Assembly (NCBI RefSeq): GCF_025118155.1
Contig: NW_026251390.1
Span: 930,001 to 994,000 of the forward strand
DNA length: 64,000 bases
Source of the DNA: Cokeromyces recurvatus
Lineage: Eukaryota; Mucoromycota; Mucoromycetes; Mucorales; Mucoraceae
Reading direction: 5' to 3'
Made by a program: the position numbers and the translations under genes. A model generated the notes under the pieces. That model was not told the DNA's origin. It saw only the letters and a list, made by a program, of their open reading frames with translations, and made no database searches. Of this stretch, positions 23,227 to 34,695 are shown one piece after another (positions within the stretch are counted from its first letter, which is position 1; every line of letters begins with the position of its first letter).

Positions 23227-24485
23227 ATGAAGCATTTATCAACTTTAAGAGAGAAAGGCTATGTACAAGTAGGACATCAACGCCAAAGAAAGCCAATTAA
23301 ATTATATTATGAAATGCATGGAAATGGGCCTGAAAGAGTGCTATTAGTGATGGGTATATACACATACACTATAAAAATACTTGTACTCTACATAATAGAT
23401 ATTAATGCATATATTTATAGGTCTAAGTACACCTTGTGGCGCTTGGGATCATCAAGTAATATATTTTTATATATGTATCTGTATCTGTGTATGTATATGA
23501 ATTTAATTCAATGGATATTATAATAGACAAAATTTCTTGCTGAAACTGGAGACTATACTGTCATTGTATTTGATAATAGAGGCATGGGATTTTCAGGTAC
23601 ACATTCATATTACATTTATATATACGCATACATTCTATATTTACCTATTTGTATATATTAGATGCACCTATTGGTTTATATTCGTAAGACTTCTCATTAA
23701 AGTACAAGTAGAAAAAAATTGACATATTTTATGTAGTACTTCACAAATGGCAATGGATGCTCTTGAATTATTAGATTATTTTAATTGGAAGGAAAGGGTA
23801 CATCTCGTTGGTATTTCTATGGGAGGTATGATTTCTTTAGAAATGGCTGATGCTGATGTGACTCGATTTCAATCCTTAACACTTACAAGCACTACTGCTA
23901 GAAGAAATCTACCCACTGTAAATTGAATGATTTATTCATTTATTTAATATCTCGTTTTATCGTTACTTTACTTAATATATTTATCTGTTGTTGTAGTGGA
24001 CTGCTATTTCGACACTGTCAAAAATTACTTTCCTTTATCGAGATCCTAGAGATCAATTAAAAGCAGCGATTGATTTGGTCTATCCTAAAGAATGGTTAGA
24101 TAAAAAGCCTCTAGTGCAAACAGAGTTTGAAACAAATAGAGATTTAGCTACTCATGGGTTTATTGGGCATATCTTAAGATCACGTCGTCAAACTTTACAT
24201 GGAAATATAGGACAAACAGCAGCCTGTTTACGCCATTATGTCTCTGATAAACGCTTAAATTATATAAAATCTACAGGCTTATCTATTATGATTGTTACAG
24301 GGACCTTTGATAACTTAGTACGACCTGAATACTCTTATCACATGAAAAAGATACTTGAAGATGCAAGGTTTGAATTATTTGAAGGAAGTGGTCATGCTAT
24401 TCCTGAAGAACAGCCTGAAAGATATAATCATTTATTAATAGATCATTTTAAACTATCTTCTAATAAAAATATATCTAAGCTTTAA
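23227..24485 (+). CDS. Alpha/beta hydrolase
   Basis: Six exons, 23227-23353, 23421-23455, 23527-23596, 23662-23683, 23737-23917 and 23997-24485, give 307 residues. The third intron is followed by a 22-base microexon. The fold is shown by the VIVFDNRGMGFSD oxyanion region, the nucleophile elbow GISMGG (Ser112), the acid in TGTFDNLVRPE (Asp250) and the base in GSGHAIPEEQPE (His278). Substrate is unknown: the family includes esterases, thioesterases and epoxide or ester hydrolases. No signal peptide is seen. The last 11 bp overlap the end of the convergent PPR gene. Confidence 0.9.
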
Positions 24486-25713
24486 GAAATGCAGAGGGAT
24501 CTTCTTCAGCTGTTATTTCTGCTGTTAATAATTCACTCGTCATGGCTCCATTTGCTTTATCTTCTTCTATACGTCCTAATATATTATTAATCGTTTGCAT
24601 TGTTTTCGGATGAAAGACTTTATCAGGCAAATGTTCTGATTTTCGAAGTTTATAATAAAATGCAATAATTTTCAAGTCTTGCTCTTCTTTGAGATAGGAG
24701 TTTATGATCTGTTGAATAGCTTCACCCGTCTTTTCCCAAGTTACCACCTTAGATGTTGGCATATTTTTAATTAAATAGAATAAAAGTGTTTCGGCTGTTT
24801 GGGTATCTGATTTATCATTTGTACTTGTCAAAACTCGAATTGCTTTTATACATGTCATATATTGATGTAAGTTTAAATGAATGTCTTGTTGATGAGATAG
24901 AAAATGACGTATTGTTTGACAAACACTGTTTTGTTGTAAATCACTAATAGATGTTGATGAAAATAGACAACTTAAATAATGTATAAAGAGACTGGGTCCA
25001 GGTTTGATAAGATCCATATTTGATATAATATCATGCCATAAATTTTCAATGGCAGGAGCATCATGACACTTTTGGTAATAGCTCATCATCACATTACAAT
25101 CAAAGCTTGTTCGTAATGTCAACAATGATAATTGACTCATTTGTTTTACTAATTCTTTTGCAATATTTAATTCGTCATTCTTTAAATAACCTTGTATTAA
25201 ATAAATAAAAGTTCGTGTGGTTGGCAGTAATCCATGCTCTTTTATTTGATTCAATACACCATGCGCTAGTTCCACTGCATCACACCATATATAAGCTCGA
25301 ATAAGTCTATTGTATATTGTCACTTTTATAGATCCATCTTTGCTCATTTTTAGTTGAAGTTTTTGAAGTCTTTCAATGTCTTTTTGTTTACCCGCTGAAT
25401 CTAAATCTGCTTTCAGTTGTTCCATACGGGCAGTAATCATACTTACTTTAGTTATTTTGGGTAATATAATAGGTTTTGTGCTTGAAATAGCATGTTCGAT
25501 AATATGACTATAGTCTTGTATAGACTTGTTAGACTGTTCAATTAATTTTTCACGAAATGCACTTGTGATGCCTAAATATAGTTTTTTTTCTTCTGCCGGA
25601 GTGAGGAAACGATTAAACCAACTACCCGAAGTTTTGCTACTAAACATTGCTTTAATGAGGTAGCCATTTTTAGGTAATGTCTTGGTTGAACTACGTAAAA
25701 TATTTTGTGCCAT
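24475..25713 (-). CDS. PPR-like mitochondrial RNA-binding protein
   Basis: Single exon of 412 codons with the ATG at 25713. The N-terminus (NILRSSTKTLPKNGYLIKAM) is basic with hydroxyl residues and no acids, as in mitochondrial presequences. Helical repeats follow. The clearest pentatricopeptide-like units are TIYNRLIRAYIWCDAVELAH and TRTFIYLIQGYLKNDELNIA, near residues 130-200. Later ones are more divergent. PPR proteins bind organellar transcripts and act in their processing, stability or translation. The specific target is unknown. Its stop codon (24475-24477) lies inside the end of the hydrolase gene. Confidence 0.75.
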   Translation of the reverse strand: MAQNILRSSTKTLPKNGYLIKAMFSSKTSGSWFNRFLTPAEEKKLYLGITSAFREKLIEQSNKSIQDYSHIIEHAISSTKPIILPKITKVSMITARMEQLKADLDSAGKQKDIERLQKLQLKMSKDGSIKVTIYNRLIRAYIWCDAVELAHGVLNQIKEHGLLPTTRTFIYLIQGYLKNDELNIAKELVKQMSQLSLLTLRTSFDCNVMMSYYQKCHDAPAIENLWHDIISNMDLIKPGPSLFIHYLSCLFSSTSISDLQQNSVCQTIRHFLSHQQDIHLNLHQYMTCIKAIRVLTSTNDKSDTQTAETLLFYLIKNMPTSKVVTWEKTGEAIQQIINSYLKEEQDLKIIAFYYKLRKSEHLPDKVFHPKTMQTINNILGRIEEDKANGAMTSELLTAEITAEEDPSAFLKA

Positions 25714-25775
25714 TTCTTAGATAAATAATATGTGTATATAAAAGCTGCTTTTGTATTATTTTTCATTTTTGAAAT

Positions 25776-25806
<31 letters not shown>

Positions 25807-25829
25807 CATCTTACAGTTGCATAGAGTGA

Positions 25830-25837
25830 TGACGTAA
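25830..25837 (+). promoter_or_regulatory. CRE-like TGACGTAA site upstream of a PPR gene
   Basis: Same octamer as at 15390, here 117 bp upstream of the minus-strand PPR start, where it reads TTACGTCA. Again it sits close to a long T tract. The regulatory role is inferred from the motif only. Confidence 0.35.
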
Positions 25838-26139
25838 AGTTTATTCCTTGCATATTATGTAAGCTAATTTGTATAACATCATGCAATCATGATATTATAT
25901 CAAATCTTCATATAATTTACTAACTATATTTATGTTATATTTCAGTTCAGAGGAATGTAATTCAAATCCCTGATCTGAATATGAATATGAATTATGTGTC
26001 AATAAAAGGCCACAGATATGGGATACACGAATATATACGATTTACCCTGAATGTATCTATGCGAGGAGAAAGTATTCAAAGAAATAGAGTAAGAAGAACT
26101 GAGTATAAATACTTGCTTTTGAATAAATATTGGAACGCG

Positions 26140-26140
<1 letters not shown>

Positions 26141-26204
<64 letters not shown>
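26141..26204. repeat. T40-(AT)12 low-complexity tract
   Basis: Forty T followed by twelve AT units, about 35 bp before the first recognisable base of the retroelement remnant. Confidence 0.9.
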
Positions 26205-26205
<1 letters not shown>

Positions 26206-26239
26206 TATTTATTTATTTATTTATTTATCTAGTGACGAC

Positions 26240-27901
26240 ATGGCTTCCTCCACTAAAGATCACAATAGCACCCTTCAAGGTCCGCTACGCTTTAAAAACA
26301 TGAGCACAAGCCATTTCTGGAGGATCGTCAAAGGTCTCCAGTTCATCAGCAGGCCCTTTAAAACGACGTCCGCTCAATAAGCCTGGTGAAGGATCCGGAA
26401 TATCCCAACCAAGCGCTGAATCGTCATCTCCCTCCAGTCAATCATTTCTCGAAAAAAGTTAATCGCCCTTATTTAAAGGGGACCTTTCCTCACACCATGT
26501 TCATTGATATAACCAAAAGCTTCTTTGCTCCTTTATTTAGGGCTATTAATTCACTTCCTAAAACATTTACTAATGTTGTTGTTAGTGCCGCCACTTGTTT
26601 TGAAATCCCTTTTACCTCCCTCTTGGCTCCTGATACCGCTTCGTTAGATGCTTTACCTCGTTCTATTGCTCATCTTCCTGGTTCATTTGCTTACACTCAT
26701 AACCAGGACTACTATTATTGCTCCAGATCCCGTCGTCGTGAGGAATGGTCTACCCATCAATATCTCGCATCCAAAATACTTAACATGGTGAGTAAAGATG
26801 AAGTTAAATTAGCTCCATTTTTTGTCCGCACCTTTATTCCACCTCCACAAGCGCTAGGTTTTAATCCTGTCTCCGATCACAACTTAGTTGTTATATCCCC
26901 CTTTTTTTAATTGATCTTCAATTAATGCTTTCTGCTGACCATCGCACTCGTCGTGAAAAACTGTTGACTATCAAGAAATTCCATTCTCTTTGTTCTACAT
27001 CTCCACCTTCTCGCCTTCATCTACCACCGCCTTATTCTCCTCATCTTGGACTTCCTTGGTCGGATTTCTGGGACCTCTGACTATCTCATTCTTGTAGAAA
27101 TATTTGGTATTGCTTCTTACATAGAAAAATTCCTCATAAAACTTTACTTCATCGTTTGATACCGGATTATTTTTCGTCCCCAAATTACCCTCTATGTATA
27201 TACCCATACCTATACCCATTTGGACTCTCTTGACCATTTTATTTTTACTTGTCCATTAAAATTTTCAGTTTGGCGATATGTTTGGCGCACATTTGTCGAC
27301 CCATCCACTCCACTAATTTCCTATTATCCTGTTATATATGTCCTATCCACACTCAAGTCAGTTACTCCCACCGATAATACTAACTTTCTACAAGCTTTTG
27401 TTGCTACTCTTGAATTCATCTGGTCATCTCACTGGGCTTATGTATTCAATGATACTCCTTTTACTGTCAATACCGTTATTAGTTCACCGTCCAAGAAAAT
27501 CATGAAAGCAAGTCAAGAAACTTTTATCATTCAAGGTATCCCCCATATTCCTCTACCATTTATTAATACCGAATAGCATTATGGATGCTTACTTCCATGT
27601 GCCCTCGTTTATTATTCCAGCTTACACAACTTTCAACACTCGAAAGCACACAAACACACACATAAAAAAACAGATAAGCTACTATACTTTCACATAAATA
27701 TAAAACCCCAAAAACACAGTTGGGACTTAATAAATCAGAGAACTCCGTTCTCCCTGTACTCTTCACTAAATGGTTAAAAAAAATACTATCAGCTCCTTCA
27801 AACACTTGGTCTTATTCATATAACTTAAGATCCTTATCTTACACAAGAACAAATGATATTATCTGTAAAAATCATACAATAGTAATAAAAGAAAAAAAAA
27901 A
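26240..27901 (+). mobile_element. Degenerate, internally deleted non-LTR retrotransposon
   Basis: This stretch is visibly less AT-rich than its surroundings. It starts with an ATG frame (MASSTKDHNSTLQGPLRF) that shifts into a Ser/Pro/Arg frame (SSAGPLKRRPLNKPGEG) ending at 26457, like the start of an ORF1. From 26458 the coding resembles the C-terminal end of a LINE reverse-transcriptase protein. Later (about 27045-27260, frameshifted) come FLHRKIPHKTLLHRLIPDYF, then DHFIFTCPLKFSVWRYVWR, a zf-RVT-like end. The frame closes at 27574. The RT core is absent, so the copy looks internally deleted as well as frame-broken. A-rich DNA at 27892-27901 may be its tail. No target-site duplication could be made out. 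The family call is from pattern only. Confidence 0.65.
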
Positions 27902-30900
27902 GTACCTTTGCACAGCGTAGGACTTAACTTTTATTATCGAGGTTGCCCATCTTCTTTAATGATAATAACATAAATGACTCCTCTAACTCATTTCTTCCAT
28001 TGTTCTATAGAGATGACCTATAGCTTATTTATCACTTTTGATTTTGTTTTTGAAGCGTGTATTGGAAGTCTTACTTGAATTAAAGTAAGTAAAAGGAAAA
28101 AAAAAAAAAGGAGGATGCCTGTCATAGTGGCTGTGATCTATAACTTAGTCCAATTAGATAACAATAATTAATCATGAAAATATAAACTATAGTCTCTAAA
28201 TTCTATATACACATCATAAAAGTAAATGAAACATTACATTTAAAAATATATCTTCGTGTTCTAGAAAGGAATTCAATACAATGGAATCCTTTACAAGATA
28301 ATTTGAAGCAAGCTGAAGATAAACTAACTGAAATGTTCAAGCTTCAAACTAGATTAAAGATAAAGATTTTTAAGGATAAGGATATATGTTTGCTTTTTCT
28401 ATGATAATATCCTCTTTTCATACATTCACTCATGTTAGAATAGCTTAATTATATGTCTAGCCTATTTATTCTATTATCTATTTTCCTTGTAAATAGCCTG
28501 CCATATTTACTCTTAACTAGATGCTACAATGTAAACTATTTTTTATTATTGTTTAGTATCCACCTTCAATTGTTGCTGTATTTAATTCTTTATTTCACTT
28601 TATACTTTATTATATGAAAATAAGTATACTTTTTTCCTTGTTGACCTAGTGTTGCTTTTTTTTCCTTTGACTTTATTTAATTAGGATGAATCATAACAGA
28701 TTACATTAGATAAAAAAAAGTTGCATGTATTACTTGAAAACTAATTATCACTAACTTTTTAGTGAAATATTCTTTACGTGCTATTTATACGTGTAATATT
28801 TGTATTTATATTACTTTTTTCATTTATAATAAAATCTGCTATATAAATAATAAAAAAAATTGGGCCCCATAGCGTCGCAGTGTTCCATATACTTATCCCG
28901 GAGGTACTCGTAATGTTTATCAATGATGGTTTACATCGTTTTTAGAATACATTGGAGAGGTGAGCATAATCCAGAAAGAAAGCATACAAAATACTAACTA
29001 AGCTATGAAGCCATCCCAAAAAATCACTCATCAGCCCTTTTACAAGCCAACAAATGAAAAAAAAGGATTATATAAAGAGAAAAAGAAAAGAAAAAAAGAG
29101 GAAAAAAGCATGAAAATGACCTCCTTTTATAGTTTTTTTTTGATCCGTTATCATATGCTTTACACTGTCATAAAAAGGCGTCACAATCTCTGTAATGGAT
29201 CTAATTGGATAATCTTAATTGCACATCAACAATTACTCCTTAAAAAAAAATAGATGTACGATTTTCATTAATTATTTTTCTATATGAGAGTAAATATACC
29301 TAATATGTGTATAAACAGAATTATTCATACAAGTGCACTATATGTTCTATTATGACTATTTATTTTATTGAATCAAGTTACAAATCTTACAACCATGACA
29401 AGACGTTGAAAACTATTATCTGCATAGAACAAATACTTGTACCAAATGAGCTCCTCCAGGTAAATTATATTTAAGTTTGATTACAATAACTTTTCATAAC
29501 TCATCATGTTCTTCATTTAGCAAACGCTTGACCAAATTATACATTAAAATTGTGCCCATAATGTCCAGTGAATAACGCAGTTGATTTGGTATGTAAAATT
29601 AACTTTGCAGGACAACTTTATTCATACGCTAATTCTTGTGTAAAATACAATACTGGAACAGAGATGTTAACGCAAGTGTAAACCTCAGAAGAATTCTCGT
29701 TGATTACATAACAATAACATTTAAAATCAATTCCAGGCCTTTGGAGCTATCAAGAGGTTGAGCTGAAAATGTTGAAGCTTAGATAGGCTTCATTAGCTGT
29801 GAAATATTCAGCACAAGAATCTTCATAATTAAACAAAAAAAAAAGATCCCTTAGAGATCACACACGCTTACCTCATTTCTAACTGTTTGGTAATAAACCC
29901 CTTTTTTCTTCAGGTCTGCTTTCTCCTGTGATTAATCTGCACTTTTTAAAACGAAACATCCTGGACTAGCAGGCAAGAAATTAGTTAAAAGAAAGAAAAT
30001 AACACTCTAACAGTTTTTTTTAAACTCTTATAGATCTCAAAAAAAAAAAAAAAACTTAGATAATGTTCGTTTACTGTTCCTGTTCTACAAGTGCCAATTT
30101 CACGTCCAAGTTTTCTTTTTCGATCTGCACCAAAAATCAACGGTGTATTCACTTTAGTCGTAAGCACTGTAGCCATTAAAGAACTTTCTTTTCTAGACTT
30201 AACTGTACTTTGTTTCGAGAAAAAAAAAGATATGCTGAAATGTATTGGGATAGATGTCTTGCTAATGAAGTTGGTTTAAAATGATAAAGTTTGAAATGTA
30301 AAGAAGTTTGTCCAAATTAAGTAAGGAAACCATCTGAAATTAAAAACGAGTTGGCCCATAAAAAAAAAAAGAAAAAGAAAAAAGAAAAATGCGTTCTAGT
30401 AATTTATTCAAAACCCAGTACATTATGTGCACTATTAAAGATAAAAAGTTGCCTTTGTTACGATGCATAAGCAAAAACAAGAAAAAAAAAGTCACCAAAT
30501 AAATATTAGAAATTGTTCAATAGACCAGATGTATGAGTCATACCTGGTAGACAGCTTTTGTTTCTAGGCTGCTACTCATCTGATTGGTTAAAAAAAAAGA
30601 AGAAAAGTATGTTCAATATAAAGTATAAAGACAGTCTCCTTATGCAAGTATATCTGTCATCAACACGCCAAATAAAGCTTAACAATAGTATTCTTAACTA
30701 ATGAAAAAAGACTATAATCAATTCAGAATTTTCTATTACAAAATAAAATAAATAAATACCATGTCTGATTAAAAATAAAAAATAATAAAAAAAAAGACCA
30801 GTTAATATGTGAAAACTGTCATCTTGAACGGAAATCTCGTTTTCTTTATAATTAACCAATAATTTTAAAGTTTAAATTTCTTGTTCAACTGAAAAAAAAA

Positions 30901-30976
30901 AATCTGTATAGAAAAGCATTTATTTTTTTTTCTTTTTGTTATTTCAACACTTTATTTAAATCAATTAAAAAAAAAA
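27902..30976. other. Gene-poor 3 kb upstream of SER1
   Basis: AT-rich with A runs. Around 28869-28960 a short GC-richer stretch reads RRSVPYTYPGGTRNVYQ before a stop. At 29985-30176 on the - strand an open frame has MATVLTTKVNTPLIFGADRK. Both look like orphan coding fragments but are not recognised. No RNA gene was seen. Confidence 0.5.
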
Positions 30977-32268
30977 ATGTCTAAATCTACACATGTCATC
31001 AACTTTGGTGCTGGACCTGCTAAAATGTAATTCTCTCTAACACTATTTTTAAAGTACAATTATATGCATTTATATACATGGATTGGCTCAAACTTATCTT
31101 TTTTATTTTTTTTTATTCTTCTTCTTTGTTTAGCCCTCAACCTGTTCTTTTAAAAGCACAGAAAGAATTCTTAAATATCAATGGTACAGGCATGTCAGTG
31201 ATGGAGCTCTCTCATCGTTCAAAGCCTTTTGGTGCTATTCTTGAAAAGACTAAACAAGATCTTACTGAGCTTATGAACATTCCCTCCAATTATTCAATTC
31301 TTTTTATGCAAGGCGGTGCTACTACTGAATTTGCTTCCATTTTTTATAATCTCATTGCTGCAAAGCAACAAGAATTAAAAAAACAAGGTAAGGAGGGAGA
31401 GGAAATTGTTGTCGATTATCTTGTTACAGGTGCATGGTCCAACAAAGCAGCTCAAGAAGCAGAACGTCTCGTACCTACTATTGTGGATAACCCAGTTCGT
31501 ATTAATCGCGCTTTGGATGTCAAAAAAGCGAACGGTAAATTTGGAAGCATTCCTCCTCAAACTGAATGGAACTTGACAGATCCCAGTAAACATAATGTAG
31601 CTTATGTCTACTACTGTGATAATGAAACTGTCCATGGTGTTGAGTTTCAAGTTACCCCTCATGTAGACCCTTCTGTACCTCTCGTGGCTGATGTCTCAAG
31701 TAACTTTTTGTCTCGTCCTATTGATGTCTCTAAATATGGTATCATCTATGGTGGCGCACAAAAGAATTTAGGTCCTGCTGGTGTCACGATTATTATCATC
31801 CGTAATGATTTACTAGTGGATTTAAATGTCGGACCTGTACGTCCCTTAATGCTTGATTTTAAGACAGCCGCTGATAATAATTCTATGTATAATACACCAC
31901 CTACTTTCGCCATTTATATGGTTGGTTTAACTTTAGAGTGGCTGCTTGAAAGAGGTGGTCTTACGGAAGTCGAAAAAGTTAATCAACGTAAAGCAGAAAA
32001 ACTCTATTTGGCAATTGAGCAATCAAGTTTATACAAATGCCCCGTAGAGCCTCATTCTAGAAGTCATATGAACGTTGTTTTTCGTTTACCGACAGAAGAT
32101 TTGGAAAAGGAATTTTTAAAGGGTGCTGAAGAAAGAAATATGCAACAATTAAAAGGACATCGTTCAGTAGGTGGCATTCGTGCTTCCATCTATAATGCCT
32201 TGTCAGAGGAAGACGTGGATGCTTTGATTAATTATATGAATGAATTTGAAGAAAAACACAAAGCTTAA
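30977..32268 (+). CDS. SER1: Phosphoserine aminotransferase
   Basis: Exons 30977-31026 and 31134-32268 give 394 residues. The class V aminotransferase family signature is complete: NFGAGPAKIPQPVL at the start, GMSVMELSHRSK, FMQGGATTEF, and the PLP-binding lysine K227 in YGGAQKNLGPAG. The end is HRSVGGIRASIYNALSEEDV. It converts 3-phosphohydroxypyruvate and glutamate to O-phosphoserine and 2-oxoglutarate, the second step of serine synthesis. Some members also act in pyridoxal phosphate supply. No targeting signal is seen, so it is probably cytosolic. The length is normal for the family. Confidence 0.97.
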
Positions 32269-32671
32269 ATAAAAGAGAAAAGAAAAAATGTTATTTTATC
32301 CCATGAGGTTAATGTAATCTAGAAACATTTAATAAAATCTCCAACTTTTTTTTTTTTATACTACTTTTTAAGCATAATATAGTATTCTTATGCACCAAAT
32401 CAATGCGTCATCTAGAAGTCACGAAAACGGTGCCCATGTGTGTGCCTAGCTGGTTTGGTTTTTTCTCATTTTCCTTCTTTTTTTCTTTTTTTGTAATTCC
32501 GAAATAAAAAATAACAAGGCGGAGGGCTATAATAAACAACCCCACGACTTATCCATTGAAGCTTGAAGACGACGTTGTAGATATCCTTATTTATCTTGTA
32601 TTTTGATTTTTTTGTATCTTTAAACTCCTCACACACACACACACACATACACACACATACACACACACACA

Positions 32672-32709
<38 letters not shown>

Positions 32710-32733
32710 GCCCCTCTTCGCATTCGTTGCTAA
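32269..32733. other. Intergenic with compound microsatellite, SER1 to PPR gene
   Basis: No gene seen. A (CA)n-(CT)n compound repeat covers about 32631-32706 and ends only 27 bp before the PPR start codon, so it is likely part of that promoter or 5' UTR. Confidence 0.6.
32631..32706. repeat. (AC)n(TC)n compound microsatellite
   Basis: About 22 AC units with two CATA-type interruptions, then about 16 TC units. It lies next to the start of the second PPR gene. Confidence 0.9.
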
Positions 32734-34641
32734 ATGCGAAAGTCTACGACTCTTGTGTCTAGACTTATAAATACAATTATAGATAATGGAAAGAATTTTT
32801 TTGTTTGTAGACGAGAAGTCTTACTTTATCATCAGTTAACAACTATTCATCAAAAACGATCCATCATGATTTCAAATTCAAGATCCCATTCTTCATCAGC
32901 AGCCATTATAGAGAATACAAAACCAAGATCGCTCCGACATTATGATTCTTTTAGTTTGTTTAATTTATCCAATCGGGTGACCTTGGCCGATCTCGATTTT
33001 GCCATTCAATCCCGTAATGCAGACCGTGCATGGTCTATTTTTGTTACCCTTACCACACGAGGTGCTGATTCCATACCCTTAAGCCTCTGTTGCTCATTAT
33101 ATGCTCTTTTAGAATTTGCCAAAAGTCTTGCTACCACCACTAGCACCACCAACAAGCTTCGACAGCGACAGTTGGATCAACTTTTAAATTATGTTTTGCA
33201 GCATCAAAGCAAGGACATCTTTTTAGCATCCGTTACGGATATCCCACTGACATATCACAAGTTATTACTAAAGGCAATCAGGACCAGGGACCAAAAGATG
33301 GCTTGGATCACGTTTTATCGATTTCATAAAGATAGCTCAGAGAAGCTACCCCGCAACATGTGTCTAAAACTGATGTTGTTGATGATGAAAAATAAACGAC
33401 TTGATAAGAATCAACTCAAGATGAGATTACAGTTGATTGCATTGCATGGGGCGGGGACGTCCGAGTTTGACAGTCGGTATCTATCAGCCGCTGATCTGAC
33501 ACGTTTAGCACATATTTGCCACGGATACCAAAAAGACAAAAGGACGGCACATGTGTTAATTAATGAATTTGTGGATGGATTATCTAAAAAAAAGTTGGGA
33601 AATCGAGCGGATGCGCTAGATGAGTTAATATGGCACATCATTTGTCAAGGTGATATAGAGAAAGCACATGAGGTATTGGATAGAGTACAAAGGACGTTAT
33701 CCGACAAGGTCAATGTGAATGAGATGGTCTTTGTGAACATGATGAACGCTTATCGACGGCAAAAAAAATATCATGAAGCTCTCAAGATATTTGAACGATT
33801 TTTAGAAACAGGACAACCGGTGACGGTACGAGCATATAATACAGTTTTACAGTTGTTTGCAGAACAAGGGCTAGTAGACAAAGCATATTTTTTATTTAAT
33901 ACGATGGAGAGATTAGATGTGGAGCCTGATATTGCGACCTATACAGAGATGATACGTGTGAATGCTTATGTAGGGAATATGAAAATGTGTATACATTTCT
34001 ATAATAAAATACTACAGCATGAGCATCTGAACCCCAATGTTTATGTTTATAGTGCCCTTATAGAGGCCTCCTCACGACTCAATGATCTAAAGTCTGTATT
34101 TCACTGGTTTCAACAGATGTTAAAGGATAAAATTGAGCCAAATGAAGTGATTATATCGATTATCTTGAAGGCTCTAGCACATCAACCAGATCCTAATATG
34201 CCAGATACCATACTCCGGATAGCGCATCAAGCCTTTATGTCAGGTATCAAAACAGACTCTATTCTCTATACCATACTCCTAAAGATGCAAGCAGAATCCA
34301 TTGGTATTGAAGGAGCACTTAAAGTTCATCGAGATATGCTGACACAATCAGTCAAGCCAAGCACTTATACATATACGATACTTATAAACACCTTTAGTAA
34401 ACATAAACGACCCGATATAAGTGAAAGGATATTTGAATTAATGAAGAAGAGCCACGATCTTAAGCCTAATACAGCTACGTATAGTGTGATGATGGATGCT
34501 TGGTTAAAAATAAACAAAACAGAAAAAGTGGAATCACTTGTATTTGACTTTCTAAAGGAATGTAAATCAGATAAAACGGGTAGATTATGGTTAGATACTA
34601 GTATCTGTGATCGAATAAAATGGAGTACTAAATGTTGTTGA
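32734..34641 (+). CDS. Pentatricopeptide-repeat protein, probably mitochondrial
   Basis: Intronless 635-codon gene. The first 40 residues are basic and hydroxylated (RKSTTLVSRLINTIIDNGKN), fitting mitochondrial import. PPR units are clearest from about residue 290 onward. Examples are NEMVFVNMMNAYRRQKKYHE, RAYNTVLQLFAEQGLVDKAY, DIATYTEMIRVNAYVGNMKM, NVYVYSALIEASSRLNDLKS and SVMMDAWLKINKTEKV. At least eight 35-residue units are present. Such proteins bind specific organellar RNAs. The fungal PPR proteins closest in layout act in mitochondrial mRNA stability or translation, but the target cannot be assigned. The stop lies 54 bp from the convergent aldo-keto reductase. Confidence 0.9.
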   Translation: MRKSTTLVSRLINTIIDNGKNFFVCRREVLLYHQLTTIHQKRSIMISNSRSHSSSAAIIENTKPRSLRHYDSFSLFNLSNRVTLADLDFAIQSRNADRAWSIFVTLTTRGADSIPLSLCCSLYALLEFAKSLATTTSTTNKLRQRQLDQLLNYVLQHQSKDIFLASVTDIPLTYHKLLLKAIRTRDQKMAWITFYRFHKDSSEKLPRNMCLKLMLLMMKNKRLDKNQLKMRLQLIALHGAGTSEFDSRYLSAADLTRLAHICHGYQKDKRTAHVLINEFVDGLSKKKLGNRADALDELIWHIICQGDIEKAHEVLDRVQRTLSDKVNVNEMVFVNMMNAYRRQKKYHEALKIFERFLETGQPVTVRAYNTVLQLFAEQGLVDKAYFLFNTMERLDVEPDIATYTEMIRVNAYVGNMKMCIHFYNKILQHEHLNPNVYVYSALIEASSRLNDLKSVFHWFQQMLKDKIEPNEVIISIILKALAHQPDPNMPDTILRIAHQAFMSGIKTDSILYTILLKMQAESIGIEGALKVHRDMLTQSVKPSTYTYTILINTFSKHKRPDISERIFELMKKSHDLKPNTATYSVMMDAWLKINKTEKVESLVFDFLKECKSDKTGRLWLDTSICDRIKWSTKCC

Positions 34642-34695
34642 ATTTATGAAAAGGAAGGGAAGGGAAGGAAAAGAAAAGAAAAAAAAAAGATTTTA

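Larger units (their letters stand above)
25714..26239. other. Intergenic between PPR gene and retroelement remnant
   Basis: Contains a T28 run just upstream of the PPR start, a CRE-like octamer at 25830-25837, and a T40 tract followed by (AT)12 at 26141-26204 immediately before the retroelement. No gene was seen. Confidence 0.6.
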
